Shown piece by piece: positions 50,977 through 59,783 of a DNA stretch of 64,000 nucleotides. Every line of letters begins with the position of its first letter. Positions within the stretch are counted from its first letter, which is position 1. The stretch is taken from positions 71,378 to 135,377 of the forward strand of contig JACKKB010000011.1 of assembly GCA_020637635.1 (NCBI GenBank), read 5' to 3'. Position numbers and translations under genes: made by a program. Origin of the DNA: Albidovulum sp. GTDB taxonomy: Bacteria; Pseudomonadota; Alphaproteobacteria; Rhodobacterales; Rhodobacteraceae. A model generated the notes under the pieces. That model saw nothing but the letters and a program-made list of their open reading frames with translations, was not told the DNA's origin and ran no database searches.

Positions 50977-51487
50977 CGCGCACCTCGCTTTCCTCGGGCG
51001 GGTCGGCGACGATCCGACCGGCGGCGAGGTCGACGGTCGGAACCACGGCGCGGGTGAAGGGCAGAAGCAGCGGTGCCCGTCGCCCGGGTGCGTGAACCTC
51101 CAGAAAGTCGCCGGCGCCATGGTCGAAGACCGCGCGGACGGTGCCGAGCGGGTTGCCGCCGGTATCGACCACGCAAAGGCCGATCAGGTCGGCGTGGTAG
51201 AACTCGTCGTCGGGCAGCGCCGGCAGGCGGTCGCGATCGGCGAAAAGCTCGGTGCCGCGCAGGGCATCGGCCTCTTCCCTGGTGGCGATCCCCGAGAGGC
51301 GCGCGGCAAAGCCGTTCGGGATGCTGCGGGTGATCCGCAGCGTGAAGCTGCGGCTGCCGTCTTCGGTGAAGAGCGGCGCATAGGCGGCGATCGCCTCGGG
51401 CTGGGCGCAGAAGCTCTTCAGCCGCACCTCACCCTTGACGCCGAAGGCGCCGGCGATGGCGCCCACGCAGATGCGGTCAGTTGCCAT
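50966..51487 (-). CDS. rimM: Ribosome maturation factor RimM
   Basis: 173 aa; 30S assembly factor binding S19. N-terminal RimM domain ICVGAIAGAFGVKGEVRLKSF and FTLRITRSIPNGFAARLSGI, EEADALRGTELFADR, then the PRC-barrel DEFYHADLIGLCVVDTGG and LLPFTRAVVPTVDLAAGRI. Overlaps trmD (11 nt) and the preceding small gene (11 nt). Confidence 0.95.
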   Translation of the reverse strand: MATDRICVGAIAGAFGVKGEVRLKSFCAQPEAIAAYAPLFTEDGSRSFTLRITRSIPNGFAARLSGIATREEADALRGTELFADRDRLPALPDDEFYHADLIGLCVVDTGGNPLGTVRAVFDHGAGDFLEVHAPGRRAPLLLPFTRAVVPTVDLAAGRIVADPPEESEVRGDR

Positions 51488-51629
51488 CGGCGGGCTCCGT
51501 GCAGTTGGCCGCCGCGGGGGCGGCGGCCGGATCGTGGCGGATCAGCCGGTCGGTCTTCATGCCAAGCCAGAATGCCCCCACGCAGAGCGAGAGCGTGACG
51601 ATCCGGCGCAGGAAGAAGCCGATCAGCAT
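51477..51629 (-). CDS. 50-aa membrane protein between rpsP and rimM
   Basis: Starts MLIGFFLRRIVTLSLCVGAF, one hydrophobic helix of about 18 residues, then a short tail with a Cys (ANCTEPADGN). Its end overlaps rimM by 11 bases and its start is 13 bases after the rpsP stop, so it is embedded in the ribosomal operon. Too short for many gene callers. Role unknown. Confidence 0.7.
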   Translation of the reverse strand: MLIGFFLRRIVTLSLCVGAFWLGMKTDRLIRHDPAAAPAAANCTEPADGN

Positions 51630-51642
51630 TGCCGCTCAGGCA

Positions 51643-52074
51643 TCACTCGGACGCGGTCTCTGCGGCGGCAGTTTCGGCGGAAGTCTCGGCGGAAGTCTCG
51701 GTGGCGGGCCCGGGGGCGGCAGCGGCTTCGGCTGCCTTGGCGGACTTCGCAGCCTTCTCCTCGGCGCGTTTCTTCGCCTTGGTGCCCGGTTCGGCCTTCT
51801 TCATGTTGGCACGGGTCGGCTTTTCCCTGACGCCGGCGGCCTCGAGCATGCGGGCGATGCGGTCGGTCGGCTGGGCGCCCTGGGCGATCCAGTGCTGGAC
51901 GCGCTCCATGTTCATCTTCACGCGGTCCTCGCTGTCCTTGGGCAGGAGCGGGTTGTAGGTGCCGAGCTTCTCGATGAAGCGGCCGTCGCGCGGCATGCGG
52001 CTGTCGGCGGCGACGATCGAGTAATACGGGCGCTTCTTGGAGCCCCCGCGGGCGAGCCGGATCTTCATAGCCAT
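51643..52074 (-). CDS. rpsP: 30S ribosomal protein S16
   Basis: 143 aa from the ATG at 52074 with AGGAGA upstream; a longer ORF start at 52101 lacks support. MKIRLARGGSKKRPYYSIVAADSRMPRDGRFIEKLGTYNP is the usual start. The tail beyond residue 90 is an Ala/Glu/Lys-rich extension of about 55 residues, common in this group. First of the rpsP-(50 aa)-rimM-trmD set. Confidence 0.96.
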   Translation of the reverse strand: MAMKIRLARGGSKKRPYYSIVAADSRMPRDGRFIEKLGTYNPLLPKDSEDRVKMNMERVQHWIAQGAQPTDRIARMLEAAGVREKPTRANMKKAEPGTKAKKRAEEKAAKSAKAAEAAAAPGPATETSAETSAETAAAETASE

Positions 52075-52124
52075 GTCAGTTCTCCTATCTTGGCTTTGCA
52101 CAGGCGGTGCCTGCTATTCTTCGG

Positions 52125-52421
52125 TTACTTCTGAAGTCTCTCGTGGTGCCTGATCACCTCGCTGATCACGAAGTTCAGGAATTTGCGGGCGAAGTCGGGG
52201 TCGAGATCGGCCTCTTTGGCGAGGCGCTCGAGCCGGCCGATCTGCTGCGCCTCGCGCGTCGGGTCGGAGGGCGGCAGATCGTGTTCCGCCTTCAGTCGCC
52301 CGACCGCCTGGGTGTGCTTGAAACGCTCGGCCAGAGTGTAGACGAGGATCGCGTCCAGCCGGTCGATCGAACAGCGGTGGTCTTTCAGGAGCGCTGCGGC
52401 GCGCATCGCGGGGTCACTCAT
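52125..52421 (-). CDS. Chorismate mutase (AroQ type)
   Basis: 98 aa. All-helical AroQ fold: LLKDHRCSIDRLDAILVYTLAERFKHTQAVGRLKAEHDLPPSDPTREAQQI with the conserved Arg (RCSIDRLD), Lys (GRLKA) and Arg-Glu (TREAQQ) contacts, then EADLDPDFARKFLNFVISEVIRHHE. Converts chorismate to prephenate. Sits between rpsP and the GNAT cluster on the minus strand; such placement after ffh is typical of the group. Confidence 0.9.
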   Translation of the reverse strand: MSDPAMRAAALLKDHRCSIDRLDAILVYTLAERFKHTQAVGRLKAEHDLPPSDPTREAQQIGRLERLAKEADLDPDFARKFLNFVISEVIRHHERLQK

Positions 52422-52547
52422 CAGGGCCTCCGGCAGGGACTTCGGGGCGGGGAAAGCGGTTCGCAGGGCGGTTCGCCGAGCGGTGGCTGGCGGCGCGGAG
52501 GCCGCCGGCGCGGGATCGGGTATTTGCGCAACGAAGAAGCGGAAGGG

Positions 52548-53096
52548 TCATGCGCGCGCCTCCGGGTCGGGCCCCGGAACGGGGTGCCTGTAGACGAGGC
52601 AGGTGTTGTCGCCGGGCCCGGTGGCGGCGGTGTCGCGGACAGCGCCCAGCCGTTCCGCGAGCGCGATAGAGCGGGCGTTCTCGGGGGCGATGTAGCTGAC
52701 GGCGGTCTTCCAGCCGAGCGTGCCGAAGGCGTGGTCGCGGGCGGCCCGGGCGGCTTCGCAGGCGAAGCCCTTGCCTTCGGCTTCGCGCGTCCAGATCGAC
52801 CAGCCGATCTCCTGTTCGGGCCAGCCGGCCGGGAACCAGGGGCCGGCCATGCCGAGCGCCTTGTCCTCGCCCTTGCGGGTGAGGATGAAACTGCCGAAGC
52901 CGCGCAGCACCCAGTGGCCGATCACATGGCCGAAGGCGCGCCAGGTCAGGGGCTCGCAATAGTCCCCGGAGCGGACGAAACGGCCGCGGTCGGAGGCAAG
53001 GAAGGCGTTGAACCGAGGCCAGTCGTCGCGCCTGGGCGCCCGCAGCCGGAGCCGCGCGGTTTCGATGACCGGGGTCGGGGCGAGGGCGACGGTCAT
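52548..53096 (-). CDS. GNAT N-acetyltransferase (RimJ/RimL-like), third of three
   Basis: 182 aa. ETARLRLRAPRRDDWPRFNAFLASD, the acetyl-CoA loop in the region TREAEGKGFACEAARAARDHAF, and the final NARSIALAERLGAV, typical RimJ/RimL. Starts within the stop of the previous GNAT (ATGA overlap). Acetyl-acceptor unknown. A 126-nt gap separates it from chorismate mutase. Confidence 0.86.
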   Translation of the reverse strand: MTVALAPTPVIETARLRLRAPRRDDWPRFNAFLASDRGRFVRSGDYCEPLTWRAFGHVIGHWVLRGFGSFILTRKGEDKALGMAGPWFPAGWPEQEIGWSIWTREAEGKGFACEAARAARDHAFGTLGWKTAVSYIAPENARSIALAERLGAVRDTAATGPGDNTCLVYRHPVPGPDPEARA

Positions 53097-53620
53097 GCCG
53101 CCACCCGGGGTGCGGGATGGTGCCAGCGGTTCACCACATGGGCCGCGTCGGCGCGACGGGGTTCCTCGTTGCGGGCGCCCGGCCGTTCGGCGCCGCGCTC
53201 CGAGGCGGCATTCGCGGGGACGATCAGGCGCGTCAGCGGGCCGAGGTCGAGCGCGTCAGAGGCCCGGGTTCGCGAGGCGCGTGCCGCTTCGGTCGCGTAG
53301 CCACGGCGCCGGAAGGCGGGATGGATCACCCGGCTCTGGTCCGGTTCTTCGCGCCGGCCCGGGTGGAAGGTGCCGGCGCGGCCGACGGGCGCTCCGGTCG
53401 CGGTCTCGCCGACCCCGAAGGTGCCGAAGCCGCACGGCGCACGTTGTCCGGCCGGCATGGCGACACCGCTCCGGGCATCGTCGCGATCGACCGGACCGCC
53501 GAGGACGCGGGCGGCGTCGGTGGCGCAGAACGCCGTGAAAGCCTCGGCATGGGTGCCGGCGGCCGGGCCGAGGGTGAGCCGCACGGTCGCAAGCGTCGGG
53601 GGCCGGTCGAAACCCGTCAT
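53093..53620 (-). CDS. GNAT N-acetyltransferase-like protein, second of three, partly degenerate
   Basis: 175 aa. The overall GNAT pattern is kept (ATVRLTLGPAAGTHAEAF, RRRGYATEAARA, NAASERGAERPGAR), but several positions expected to be aromatic or hydrophobic are Arg, Ser or Pro (QRAPCGFG, QSRVIHPAF, SRTRASDALDL, AERPGA). The acetyl-CoA loop RRRGYAT is intact. It overlaps its neighbours by four bases at both ends. It may be decaying or have changed specificity. Confidence 0.65.
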   Translation of the reverse strand: MTGFDRPPTLATVRLTLGPAAGTHAEAFTAFCATDAARVLGGPVDRDDARSGVAMPAGQRAPCGFGTFGVGETATGAPVGRAGTFHPGRREEPDQSRVIHPAFRRRGYATEAARASRTRASDALDLGPLTRLIVPANAASERGAERPGARNEEPRRADAAHVVNRWHHPAPRVAA

Positions 53621-54129
53621 GCTGCAACGCGCCGCAGGTCGTGCCGGATGACGATGTCGCCGGGGTCGATGCCGGGCAGGCTCGGGTCAACGGTGCCGCC
53701 GAGCCTCTGGCCGAGCGCGATCGAGCGGGCGTTTTTGGGGTCGATGATGCTGGTGACATGGGCCCAGTCGAAGGTCGCGCGGATCCAGTCGAGCACGGCG
53801 CGTGCGGCCTCGGCCGCATAGCCCTTGCCCTCGGCCTCGGGGATCACGAACCAGCCCAGTTCCGGGCCGGGGAAGTCCTCGCCGTGGTAAATGCCGACCT
53901 CGCCCAGATAGGCTCCGGTTTCGCGGTCGTCGAGGCCGAAGGGGCCATAGCCCTTCAACTGCCAGTTGGCGACGTCGGCTGCCCAGACGCGCCATGCCTC
54001 GGCGCGGTTCATCATGCCGCGCTCGTGGATCGATCGCGGCGAGGCGAAGAACGCCGCCCAGTGCTCGAAGTCATCAAGCTTCGGGCCGCGCAGCACCAGT
54101 CGCGCCGTATGGAGGGTGGGCGGGGTCAC
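53617..54129 (-). CDS. GNAT N-acetyltransferase (RimJ/RimL-like), first of three
   Basis: 170 aa. LHTARLVLRGPKLDDFEHWAAFFAS, GYGPFGLDDRETGAYLGEVGIYHGED, LGWFVIPEAEGKGYAAEAARAVLDW with the acetyl-CoA loop, and NARSIALGQRLGG. All family residues present. Starts four bases inside the ffh stop. Substrate unknown. Confidence 0.87.
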   Translation of the reverse strand: MTPPTLHTARLVLRGPKLDDFEHWAAFFASPRSIHERGMMNRAEAWRVWAADVANWQLKGYGPFGLDDRETGAYLGEVGIYHGEDFPGPELGWFVIPEAEGKGYAAEAARAVLDWIRATFDWAHVTSIIDPKNARSIALGQRLGGTVDPSLPGIDPGDIVIRHDLRRVAA

Positions 54130-55655
54130 TTCTTCTTCCCGAAGCCGCCGAGACCCGAAAGCCCCGGGGGCAGGCTGAGCCCGCCGCGGCCGCCGAAACC
54201 GCCGGGACCGCCGGGCAGCTTGCCGCCGCCCAGCCCCTCCTGCATGCCCTTGGCCGCGGCCTCGAGCGCCTCGGGGCTCATCTTCGACGGGTCGGGAAGG
54301 CCGCCCTTGCCCATCATGCCCTTCATCGCCTGCTTGAGCATCCCGCCCTTGCCCATGCGGCCCATCTTCTTCATCATGTCGGCCATCTGGCGGTGCATCT
54401 TCAGGAGCTTGTTCAGTTCCGAGACATCCATGCCGGCACCGGCGGCGATGCGCTTCTTGCGGCTCGCCTGCAGGAGGTCGGGATTGGCGCGTTCCCTCTT
54501 GGTCATCGAGTTGATGAGCGCGATCTGGCGGCGCAGGACCGTATCATCGAAACCGGCCTCCTCGATCTGCTTCGACATCTTGCCCATGCCCGGCATCATC
54601 CCCATGAGACCCTGCATGCCGCCCATCTTCAGCATCTGCTCGAGCTGGCCCCTGAGGTCGTTCATGTTGAAGAGGCCCTTCTGGAACCGCTTCATCATGC
54701 GCTCGGCCTGTTCGGCCTCGAGCACTTCCTGCGCCTTCTCGACAAGGGCGACGATGTCGCCCATGCCGAGGATGCGCCCGGCGATGCGCTCGGCCTCGAA
54801 GGTCTCGAGCGCGTCCATCTTCTCGCCGAGGCCTACGAAGCGGATCGGCTTGCCGGTCACCGCGCGCATCGAAAGCGCGGCACCGCCCCGGCCGTCGCCG
54901 TCCATCCGGGTCAGCACCACGCCGGTGATGCCGATCTTGGCGTCGAACTCCTCGGCCACCTCGACGGCGACCTGGCCGGTGAGGCCGTCGACGACAAGCA
55001 GGGTTTCGCGGGGCCTGGCGACGGCGGCGACTTCGGCGACCTCGTCCATCAGCACCTGGTCGATCTGCAACCGGCCGGCGGTGTCGAGCATGAAGACGTC
55101 GTAGCCGCCCAAGGTCGCCTGCTGCCTGGCGCGCTTGGCGATCTGCACCGCGCTTTCGCCCTTCACGATCGGCAGCGTGTCGACGCCGATCTGGTGGCCG
55201 AGAATCTGAAGCTGCTCCATCGCGGCCGGGCGGTTGGTGTCGAGGGACGCCATCAGCACGCGCTTCTTCTCGCGCTCCTTCAGCCGCTTGGCGATCTTGG
55301 CGGTGGTGGTGGTCTTGCCGCCGCCCTGCAGGCCGACCATGAGGATCGGCGCGGGCGGGTTGTCGATTTTCAGCGCACCGGGATCGCCTTCGCCCTTCAG
55401 CACGTCGATCAGCGCGTCATGGACGATCTTGACGACCTGCTGGCCGGGGGTGACGGATTTGGTTACCGCCTGGCCGGTGGCCCTGGCCTCCACCGCCTTG
55501 ACGAAATCGCGCGCGACGGGGAGCGAGACGTCGGCCTCGAGAAGCGCGACGCGGACCTCGCGCAGCGCCGTTTTCACGTCGTCCTCGGAGAGCGCGCCCT
55601 GCTTCGTCAGCCGGTCGAAGACGCCGCCGAGGCGTTCTGACAGGTTCTCGAACAT
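54126..55655 (-). CDS. ffh: Signal recognition particle protein (SRP54)
   Basis: 509 aa from MFENLSERLGGVFDRL at 55655. N domain, then GTPase: GLQGGGKTTTTAKIAK, VFMLDTAGRLQID, LTRMDGDGRGGAAL and GLGEKMDAL. The Met-rich M domain follows (KMGGMQGLMGMMPGMGKM), ending with a Gly-rich tail GGFGGRGGLSLPPG. Binds signal peptides and 4.5S RNA; the RNA gene is not seen in this window. Head of a minus-strand run containing three GNATs, chorismate mutase and rpsP-trmD. Confidence 0.96.
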   Translation of the reverse strand: MFENLSERLGGVFDRLTKQGALSEDDVKTALREVRVALLEADVSLPVARDFVKAVEARATGQAVTKSVTPGQQVVKIVHDALIDVLKGEGDPGALKIDNPPAPILMVGLQGGGKTTTTAKIAKRLKEREKKRVLMASLDTNRPAAMEQLQILGHQIGVDTLPIVKGESAVQIAKRARQQATLGGYDVFMLDTAGRLQIDQVLMDEVAEVAAVARPRETLLVVDGLTGQVAVEVAEEFDAKIGITGVVLTRMDGDGRGGAALSMRAVTGKPIRFVGLGEKMDALETFEAERIAGRILGMGDIVALVEKAQEVLEAEQAERMMKRFQKGLFNMNDLRGQLEQMLKMGGMQGLMGMMPGMGKMSKQIEEAGFDDTVLRRQIALINSMTKRERANPDLLQASRKKRIAAGAGMDVSELNKLLKMHRQMADMMKKMGRMGKGGMLKQAMKGMMGKGGLPDPSKMSPEALEAAAKGMQEGLGGGKLPGGPGGFGGRGGLSLPPGLSGLGGFGKKK

Positions 55656-55875
55656 CGGGCCCTCCTTGGCCGGTGATCCACTGCCTCCGACAGTTGCGAA
55701 GGCGCCCAAACGCAAACGCACCCGTGGGCGCAACGCGCTGACGGATGGCGATCCCCCTGGCGGGGACCGGAAGCCTTGCACACTCCCGGAATTGGGGCGG
55801 TTTAGGCGAGGGGGGCGGGACTGTCAAGTCAGGCCCCGGCGGCGGATGCCCACCGGGGCCCTTGATGGCGTTCGC

Positions 55876-56142
55876 CTAGCGGTCGGAACCGGGGTGACGG
55901 CCGCTGTCGTCAAGCAGCATCGCGGGCGCCGCACGCATCACGTCGGCCGAGGGGGTCTCGGCATAGAAGGCGCGCAGCCGCGCCGCATCGCGGTCGTTCG
56001 GGGCCGAGGCGATCGCACCGAGTTCGGCCAGGGTGTAGAGGCCGGGCTCGACGCCGGCGGCGCGGACGAGCTGAATGTCATCCGCGAAGGCAGGCGCCGC
56101 GAGAACCAGGGCGAGGGCGGTGAGGGTGAATTTGCCAGGCAT
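55876..56142 (-). CDS. Small secreted protein, 88 aa
   Basis: Signal peptide MPGKFTLTALALVLAAPAFA (cleavage near residue 20), then DDIQLVRAAGVEPGLYTLAELGAIAS, a soluble acidic domain with no Cys. Good AAAGGA site upstream. Divergent from the LysR regulator with which it shares a 184-nt regulatory region, so it may be its target. Function unknown. Confidence 0.72.
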   Translation of the reverse strand: MPGKFTLTALALVLAAPAFADDIQLVRAAGVEPGLYTLAELGAIASAPNDRDAARLRAFYAETPSADVMRAAPAMLLDDSGRHPGSDR

Positions 56143-56246
56143 GGAAAAGTCCTTTCTGATGTGAGGCCCGTCGGGGCTGGTGAGTGTCTGGGGCGTTTCG
56201 GCCCGTGTCAGTGAGATAGGTGTTGAAAAATCGAAGAAAACGGCCA

Positions 56247-56260
56247 TGTTGCGGAGCAAC
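56247..56260. promoter_or_regulatory. Candidate LysR-type operator (T-N11-A dyad)
   Basis: GTTGC-GGA-GCAAC (56248-56260) is a perfect 5-bp dyad inside a T-N11-A frame (T at 56247, A at 56259), the pattern used by LysR regulators. It lies midway between the divergent starts at 56142 and 56327. Confidence 0.5.
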
Positions 56261-56326
56261 CTGTTCCTCTGCGCACACCACGATTGCGCGAGGCCCCTTG
56301 AACCACGAACCGCCGCAGGTATCACG

Positions 56327-57208
56327 ATGGACAATTGGGACGAGATCCGGACGGCCTACCAGGTCGCGCGGGTCGGTACGGTGAGCGGCGCGGCCGAGGT
56401 GCTTGGCGTTCACCACGCCACGGTGATCCGGCATGTCGATGCGCTTGAGGCGCGGCTCGGCGCGAAGCTGTTCCAGCGCCATGCGCGCGGCTACACCGCG
56501 ACCGAGGCCGGGCAGGAACTGCTGAAGGTCGCGCAGGCGACCGACGACCAGTTCGCGCATCTGGCGGCGCGCATCGCCGGCACGACGACCGATATCTCGG
56601 GCGAACTGGTGGTGACCTCGGTTTCCACGTTGACCGAGCTCGTCTCGCCCACGCTCGCGCGGCTGCAGGCCGAATATCCGGAACTCACGGTGCGCTACGT
56701 GACCGACCCGCGCGTGTTCCGGCTGGAATACGGCGAGGCCCATGTGGCGATCCGCGCCGGCGGGCGGCCGCAGGAGCCCGACAATGTGGTGCAGAGTCTC
56801 TGCACCTATCGCGCCGGGCTCTATGCAGCGCCGGCCTATCTCGAGCGCCACGGAGTGCCCGCAGACGAGACCGCGCTCGCCGGCCACCGCTTCGTCGGGC
56901 CCGTCGATCCCGAAACGCGCGCGCCCTTCTTCCGCTGGCTGGTCGCGGCGGTGCCGTCCGGCGCGATCGTCTTTCGCACCAACGAACCGGCCGCGACGGC
57001 CGAGGCGATCCTTGCCGGAACGGCCATGGGCTTCCTGCCGGTCCTGCGTGCGCGCCGCCATCCCGACCTTGTCGAGGTTCTGCCGCCGCGCGAGGAGTGG
57101 GATACGCCGCTCTGGCTCGTGACCCATGTCGATCTGCACCGGACGCCGCGCATCCAGGCGTTTCTCGCCGCGCTCAAGGACGATGCACGGGGCTGCGGCC
57201 TGACATGA
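56327..57208 (+). CDS. LysR-family transcriptional regulator
   Basis: 293 aa. N-terminal HTH: WDEIRTAYQVARVGTVSGAAEVLGVHHATVIRHVDALEARLG; the effector domain starts near residue 90 (ISGELVVTSVSTLTELVSPTLARLQAEYPELTVRY). An effector is unknown. Start at 56327; the stop overlaps the downstream exporter by four bases, so the regulator and exporter are in one operon and the exporter may be controlled by the regulator. Confidence 0.9.
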   Translation: MDNWDEIRTAYQVARVGTVSGAAEVLGVHHATVIRHVDALEARLGAKLFQRHARGYTATEAGQELLKVAQATDDQFAHLAARIAGTTTDISGELVVTSVSTLTELVSPTLARLQAEYPELTVRYVTDPRVFRLEYGEAHVAIRAGGRPQEPDNVVQSLCTYRAGLYAAPAYLERHGVPADETALAGHRFVGPVDPETRAPFFRWLVAAVPSGAIVFRTNEPAATAEAILAGTAMGFLPVLRARRHPDLVEVLPPREEWDTPLWLVTHVDLHRTPRIQAFLAALKDDARGCGLT

Positions 57209-58089
57209 GTGGCGACCGTGTGCGCGGCCATCTGGCAATGCTCGCCTTTTCGGCGCTGGTGGCGGGGTCCTTCGCGCTGGGGGCGATGATGGCCGACCGG
57301 GTTGCCCCCATCGCCTTCACCGCGCTCAGGTTCTGGATCGGCACGCTTCTCATCGGGGCGCTGATGGCGCTGACCGGGGGACGGCGGCGGTCGGACTTCG
57401 TGGCGCCCTGGCGCTATGGCGTGCTGGGCGGCATCTTCGCGGGCTATTTCGTCCTCATGTTCGAGGGGCTGAAGACGGCGCCGCCGGTTTCGGCCGCGGC
57501 GGTCTTCACGCTGCTGCCGATCCTGACCGCAGGGTTCGGCTGGCTCGTGCTGCGGCAGGTGACGACGGGGCGAATGGCGCTCGCGCTTGCCATCGGGGCG
57601 CTCGGGGCGGCCTGGGTGATCTTCCGCGGCGATCTGCGCGCGCTTCTCGCCTTCGATGTCGGCCGCGGCGAGGCGATCTATTTCGCGGGCTGCCTCTGCC
57701 ACGCGCTCTATGTGCCGTTGGTGCGGCTCCTGAACCGCGGCGAGCGGGCGGTCGTCTTCACCTTCGGCACGCTTCTGGCCGGGGCGATGGTGGTGACCGT
57801 CCTCGGTTCCGGCGCGATCCGTGCCACCGACTGGGCGGCGCAGCCTGCCATCGTCTGGATCACGCTTGCCTATACGGCCGTGTTTGCGACCGCGGCCACC
57901 TTCGTGCTCACGCAATATGCCGCGCTGCGGCTGCCCGCGTCGAAGGTGATGGCCTATACCTACCTGACGCCGAGCTGGGTGATCCTGTGGCAACTGGCAC
58001 TCGGCCAGCCGGCGCCGGGGCCGGTGGTGCTCACGGGCGTGGCGCTGACGGCGCTCGCGCTCCTGCTTCTGTTGAAGGACGAGCACTAG
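57205..58089 (+). CDS. EamA/DMT-superfamily exporter
   Basis: 294 aa, ten membrane helices in two EamA halves (HLAMLAFSALVAGSFALGAMMADRVAPIAFTALRFW; second half beginning FAGCLCHALYVPLVRLLNRG). Ends with GVALTALALLLLLKDEH. DMT proteins export amino acids, metabolites or drugs. Coupled to the LysR gene by ATGA; the substrate is unknown. Confidence 0.88.
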   Translation: MSGDRVRGHLAMLAFSALVAGSFALGAMMADRVAPIAFTALRFWIGTLLIGALMALTGGRRRSDFVAPWRYGVLGGIFAGYFVLMFEGLKTAPPVSAAAVFTLLPILTAGFGWLVLRQVTTGRMALALAIGALGAAWVIFRGDLRALLAFDVGRGEAIYFAGCLCHALYVPLVRLLNRGERAVVFTFGTLLAGAMVVTVLGSGAIRATDWAAQPAIVWITLAYTAVFATAATFVLTQYAALRLPASKVMAYTYLTPSWVILWQLALGQPAPGPVVLTGVALTALALLLLLKDEH

Positions 58090-58105
58090 CGCCGTCAGGG
58101 CGCGG

Positions 58106-59671
58106 TCAGATCACCTCGACCGCGCCGGCATAGGCGGCGACGATGTGGATGTCGGCGTGGGCGGCGAGCGCCGCGATCTCGCGGTTCTGGTCCGCGCTCA
58201 GCACGCCCGCCTCGGGCGCCGCGGCGATGGCGGCAAGCGCCTGCTCGCGGGCGGCATCGAAGGCGGTCCGGCGGCCGGATTTCTCGTAGTCGTCGCGGCC
58301 GCGGCGCAGAAAGACGCGGGGCGAGAGCTGGTCGCGGCAGGTGCGGATCGTGTGCGCGCTGTCGAGGAAATGGCCGCCGGTGCGGATGCGCATCATCTCA
58401 TCCCAGTTCAGATCCTCGTCGGCGAGCGAGGGCGTGCGGATGTAGCGCCGCATCATCGCGCCCACCTCGTTGTCGAGCACCGCCTGCACCGGGGAAAACA
58501 CGGTCGCGCATTCGAGCTGGCCGACACCGCCGAGGATATCGGCGCCCGAAAGCGCCACGGTCTGGGTGATGAGGGCCCGTTCGGCCATCGACTGGTGGTC
58601 GACATCCGGCGTGTCGGAGCCCGAGCCATAGGTATGGGTCAGGAGCCCGAATCCGTGCTTCATCAGCTGCACCGACATCGAGGCCGCCTGCAGGCTTTCG
58701 ACGCAGGACTGCAGCGCCGAGCCGGTGCGCATGTCGAGCGTGAACATCAGCGGCGTGGCGATCACCGGGATGCCGGGGGACAGCACATGGGCCATGGTGG
58801 TCATGCCGACGATCTCTGCCGCCGCCATCACCGCCATTGCCGGCACCGAAAGCGGCGCGGTTCCACCGGAGGAAGGCAGCGAGCAGGCATGGAGCGGCAC
58901 GCCATACTGGCCGGCCGCGATGATCACCTGCGTGTCCATGTACTTGAATTCGAGCGGCGTGAAGGAACAGGTGATGGCGCTGGTGATGGGATTGGCACGC
59001 AGCTCGGCCTCGCCGCCCGCCGCAATCGCGGCGATCTTCATCAGATAGTCGACATTCTCGTGCTGGTAGGGCTGCATCCAGACATGCTTGTCGGTATGCG
59101 CGATCAGGCGCCCGAAGGAGTGTATGTCGGCCGTCTTCTCCGGCACGCCGTGAACGAAGGGATGGGCGATGAATCCCACCTCGTCGAGCGTGTTGGCCAC
59201 CGCGGCGATATCGTTCACCGCGGCAAGATCCATGTTGCGATAGCGGGTGTCGCGCGGATCGACATAGCCATGGGCGCCGGTGCCGGTGCGCATCACGAAG
59301 CCGCCATCGGGGCGCGGCAGGGCGAGGTCGAGCGCGCGGCGCTTGCCGGCGAGGCGGGCCTGACGCGGCGTGGCGGCAAGCGCCTCGGCGATCATCTCGC
59401 GCGGCAGCCGAAGGCGGTCGGCGCCGGCGCCTTCCCTTGCGCCCGCCTTCAGGAAGGCGGCGCGGGCCGCCGGATGCAGAACCACGACGCCATAGTCCGC
59501 CAGAAGCGCGATGGCGCGGGCCTTCAGGGCTTCGAGATCGCCCTCGCCCAGAAAGCCGAAGCGGGCGCGGGCATGACCTCCGGCCTCCAGGGAAAAGGCG
59601 TTCGCGGCGGCGCCTTCCGGCCGCTCGGCGCGGGCGCCACGGGTGGTTCTGCGGGGTTGTCTGCGTTCCAT
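58106..59671 (-). CDS. Trimethylamine methyltransferase (MttB) family protein, non-pyrrolysine
   Basis: 521 aa from the ATG at 59671, which follows GGAGGC. TIM-barrel MttB fold with ARFGFLGEGDLEALKARAIALLADYGVVV, MRTGTGAHGYVDPRDTRYR, the inner barrel AHTDKHVWMQPYQHEN, SGSDTPDVDHQSMAERAL and GGVGQLECATVFSPV. No in-frame TAG is present, so it lacks pyrrolysine; such members demethylate glycine betaine or other quaternary amines with a corrinoid partner. The partner corrinoid protein is not in the window. The substrate is inferred only as a methylated amine. Confidence 0.82.
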   Translation of the reverse strand: MERRQPRRTTRGARAERPEGAAANAFSLEAGGHARARFGFLGEGDLEALKARAIALLADYGVVVLHPAARAAFLKAGAREGAGADRLRLPREMIAEALAATPRQARLAGKRRALDLALPRPDGGFVMRTGTGAHGYVDPRDTRYRNMDLAAVNDIAAVANTLDEVGFIAHPFVHGVPEKTADIHSFGRLIAHTDKHVWMQPYQHENVDYLMKIAAIAAGGEAELRANPITSAITCSFTPLEFKYMDTQVIIAAGQYGVPLHACSLPSSGGTAPLSVPAMAVMAAAEIVGMTTMAHVLSPGIPVIATPLMFTLDMRTGSALQSCVESLQAASMSVQLMKHGFGLLTHTYGSGSDTPDVDHQSMAERALITQTVALSGADILGGVGQLECATVFSPVQAVLDNEVGAMMRRYIRTPSLADEDLNWDEMMRIRTGGHFLDSAHTIRTCRDQLSPRVFLRRGRDDYEKSGRRTAFDAAREQALAAIAAAPEAGVLSADQNREIAALAAHADIHIVAAYAGAVEVI

Positions 59672-59783
59672 GTGTGCCTCCGTCTGGAAACAGGGTTCCC
59701 GGCACACACCGATTAGGCTGACTGCCTGCCGACTTCAGCGCCGCGACAATATCAGCGCGCCGGGCATCCGGTAAAGGCCCTTG

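Noticed and set aside
58106..59671. Pyrrolysine-containing MttB
   Set aside because: No in-frame TAG; the full family length is read without a stop.
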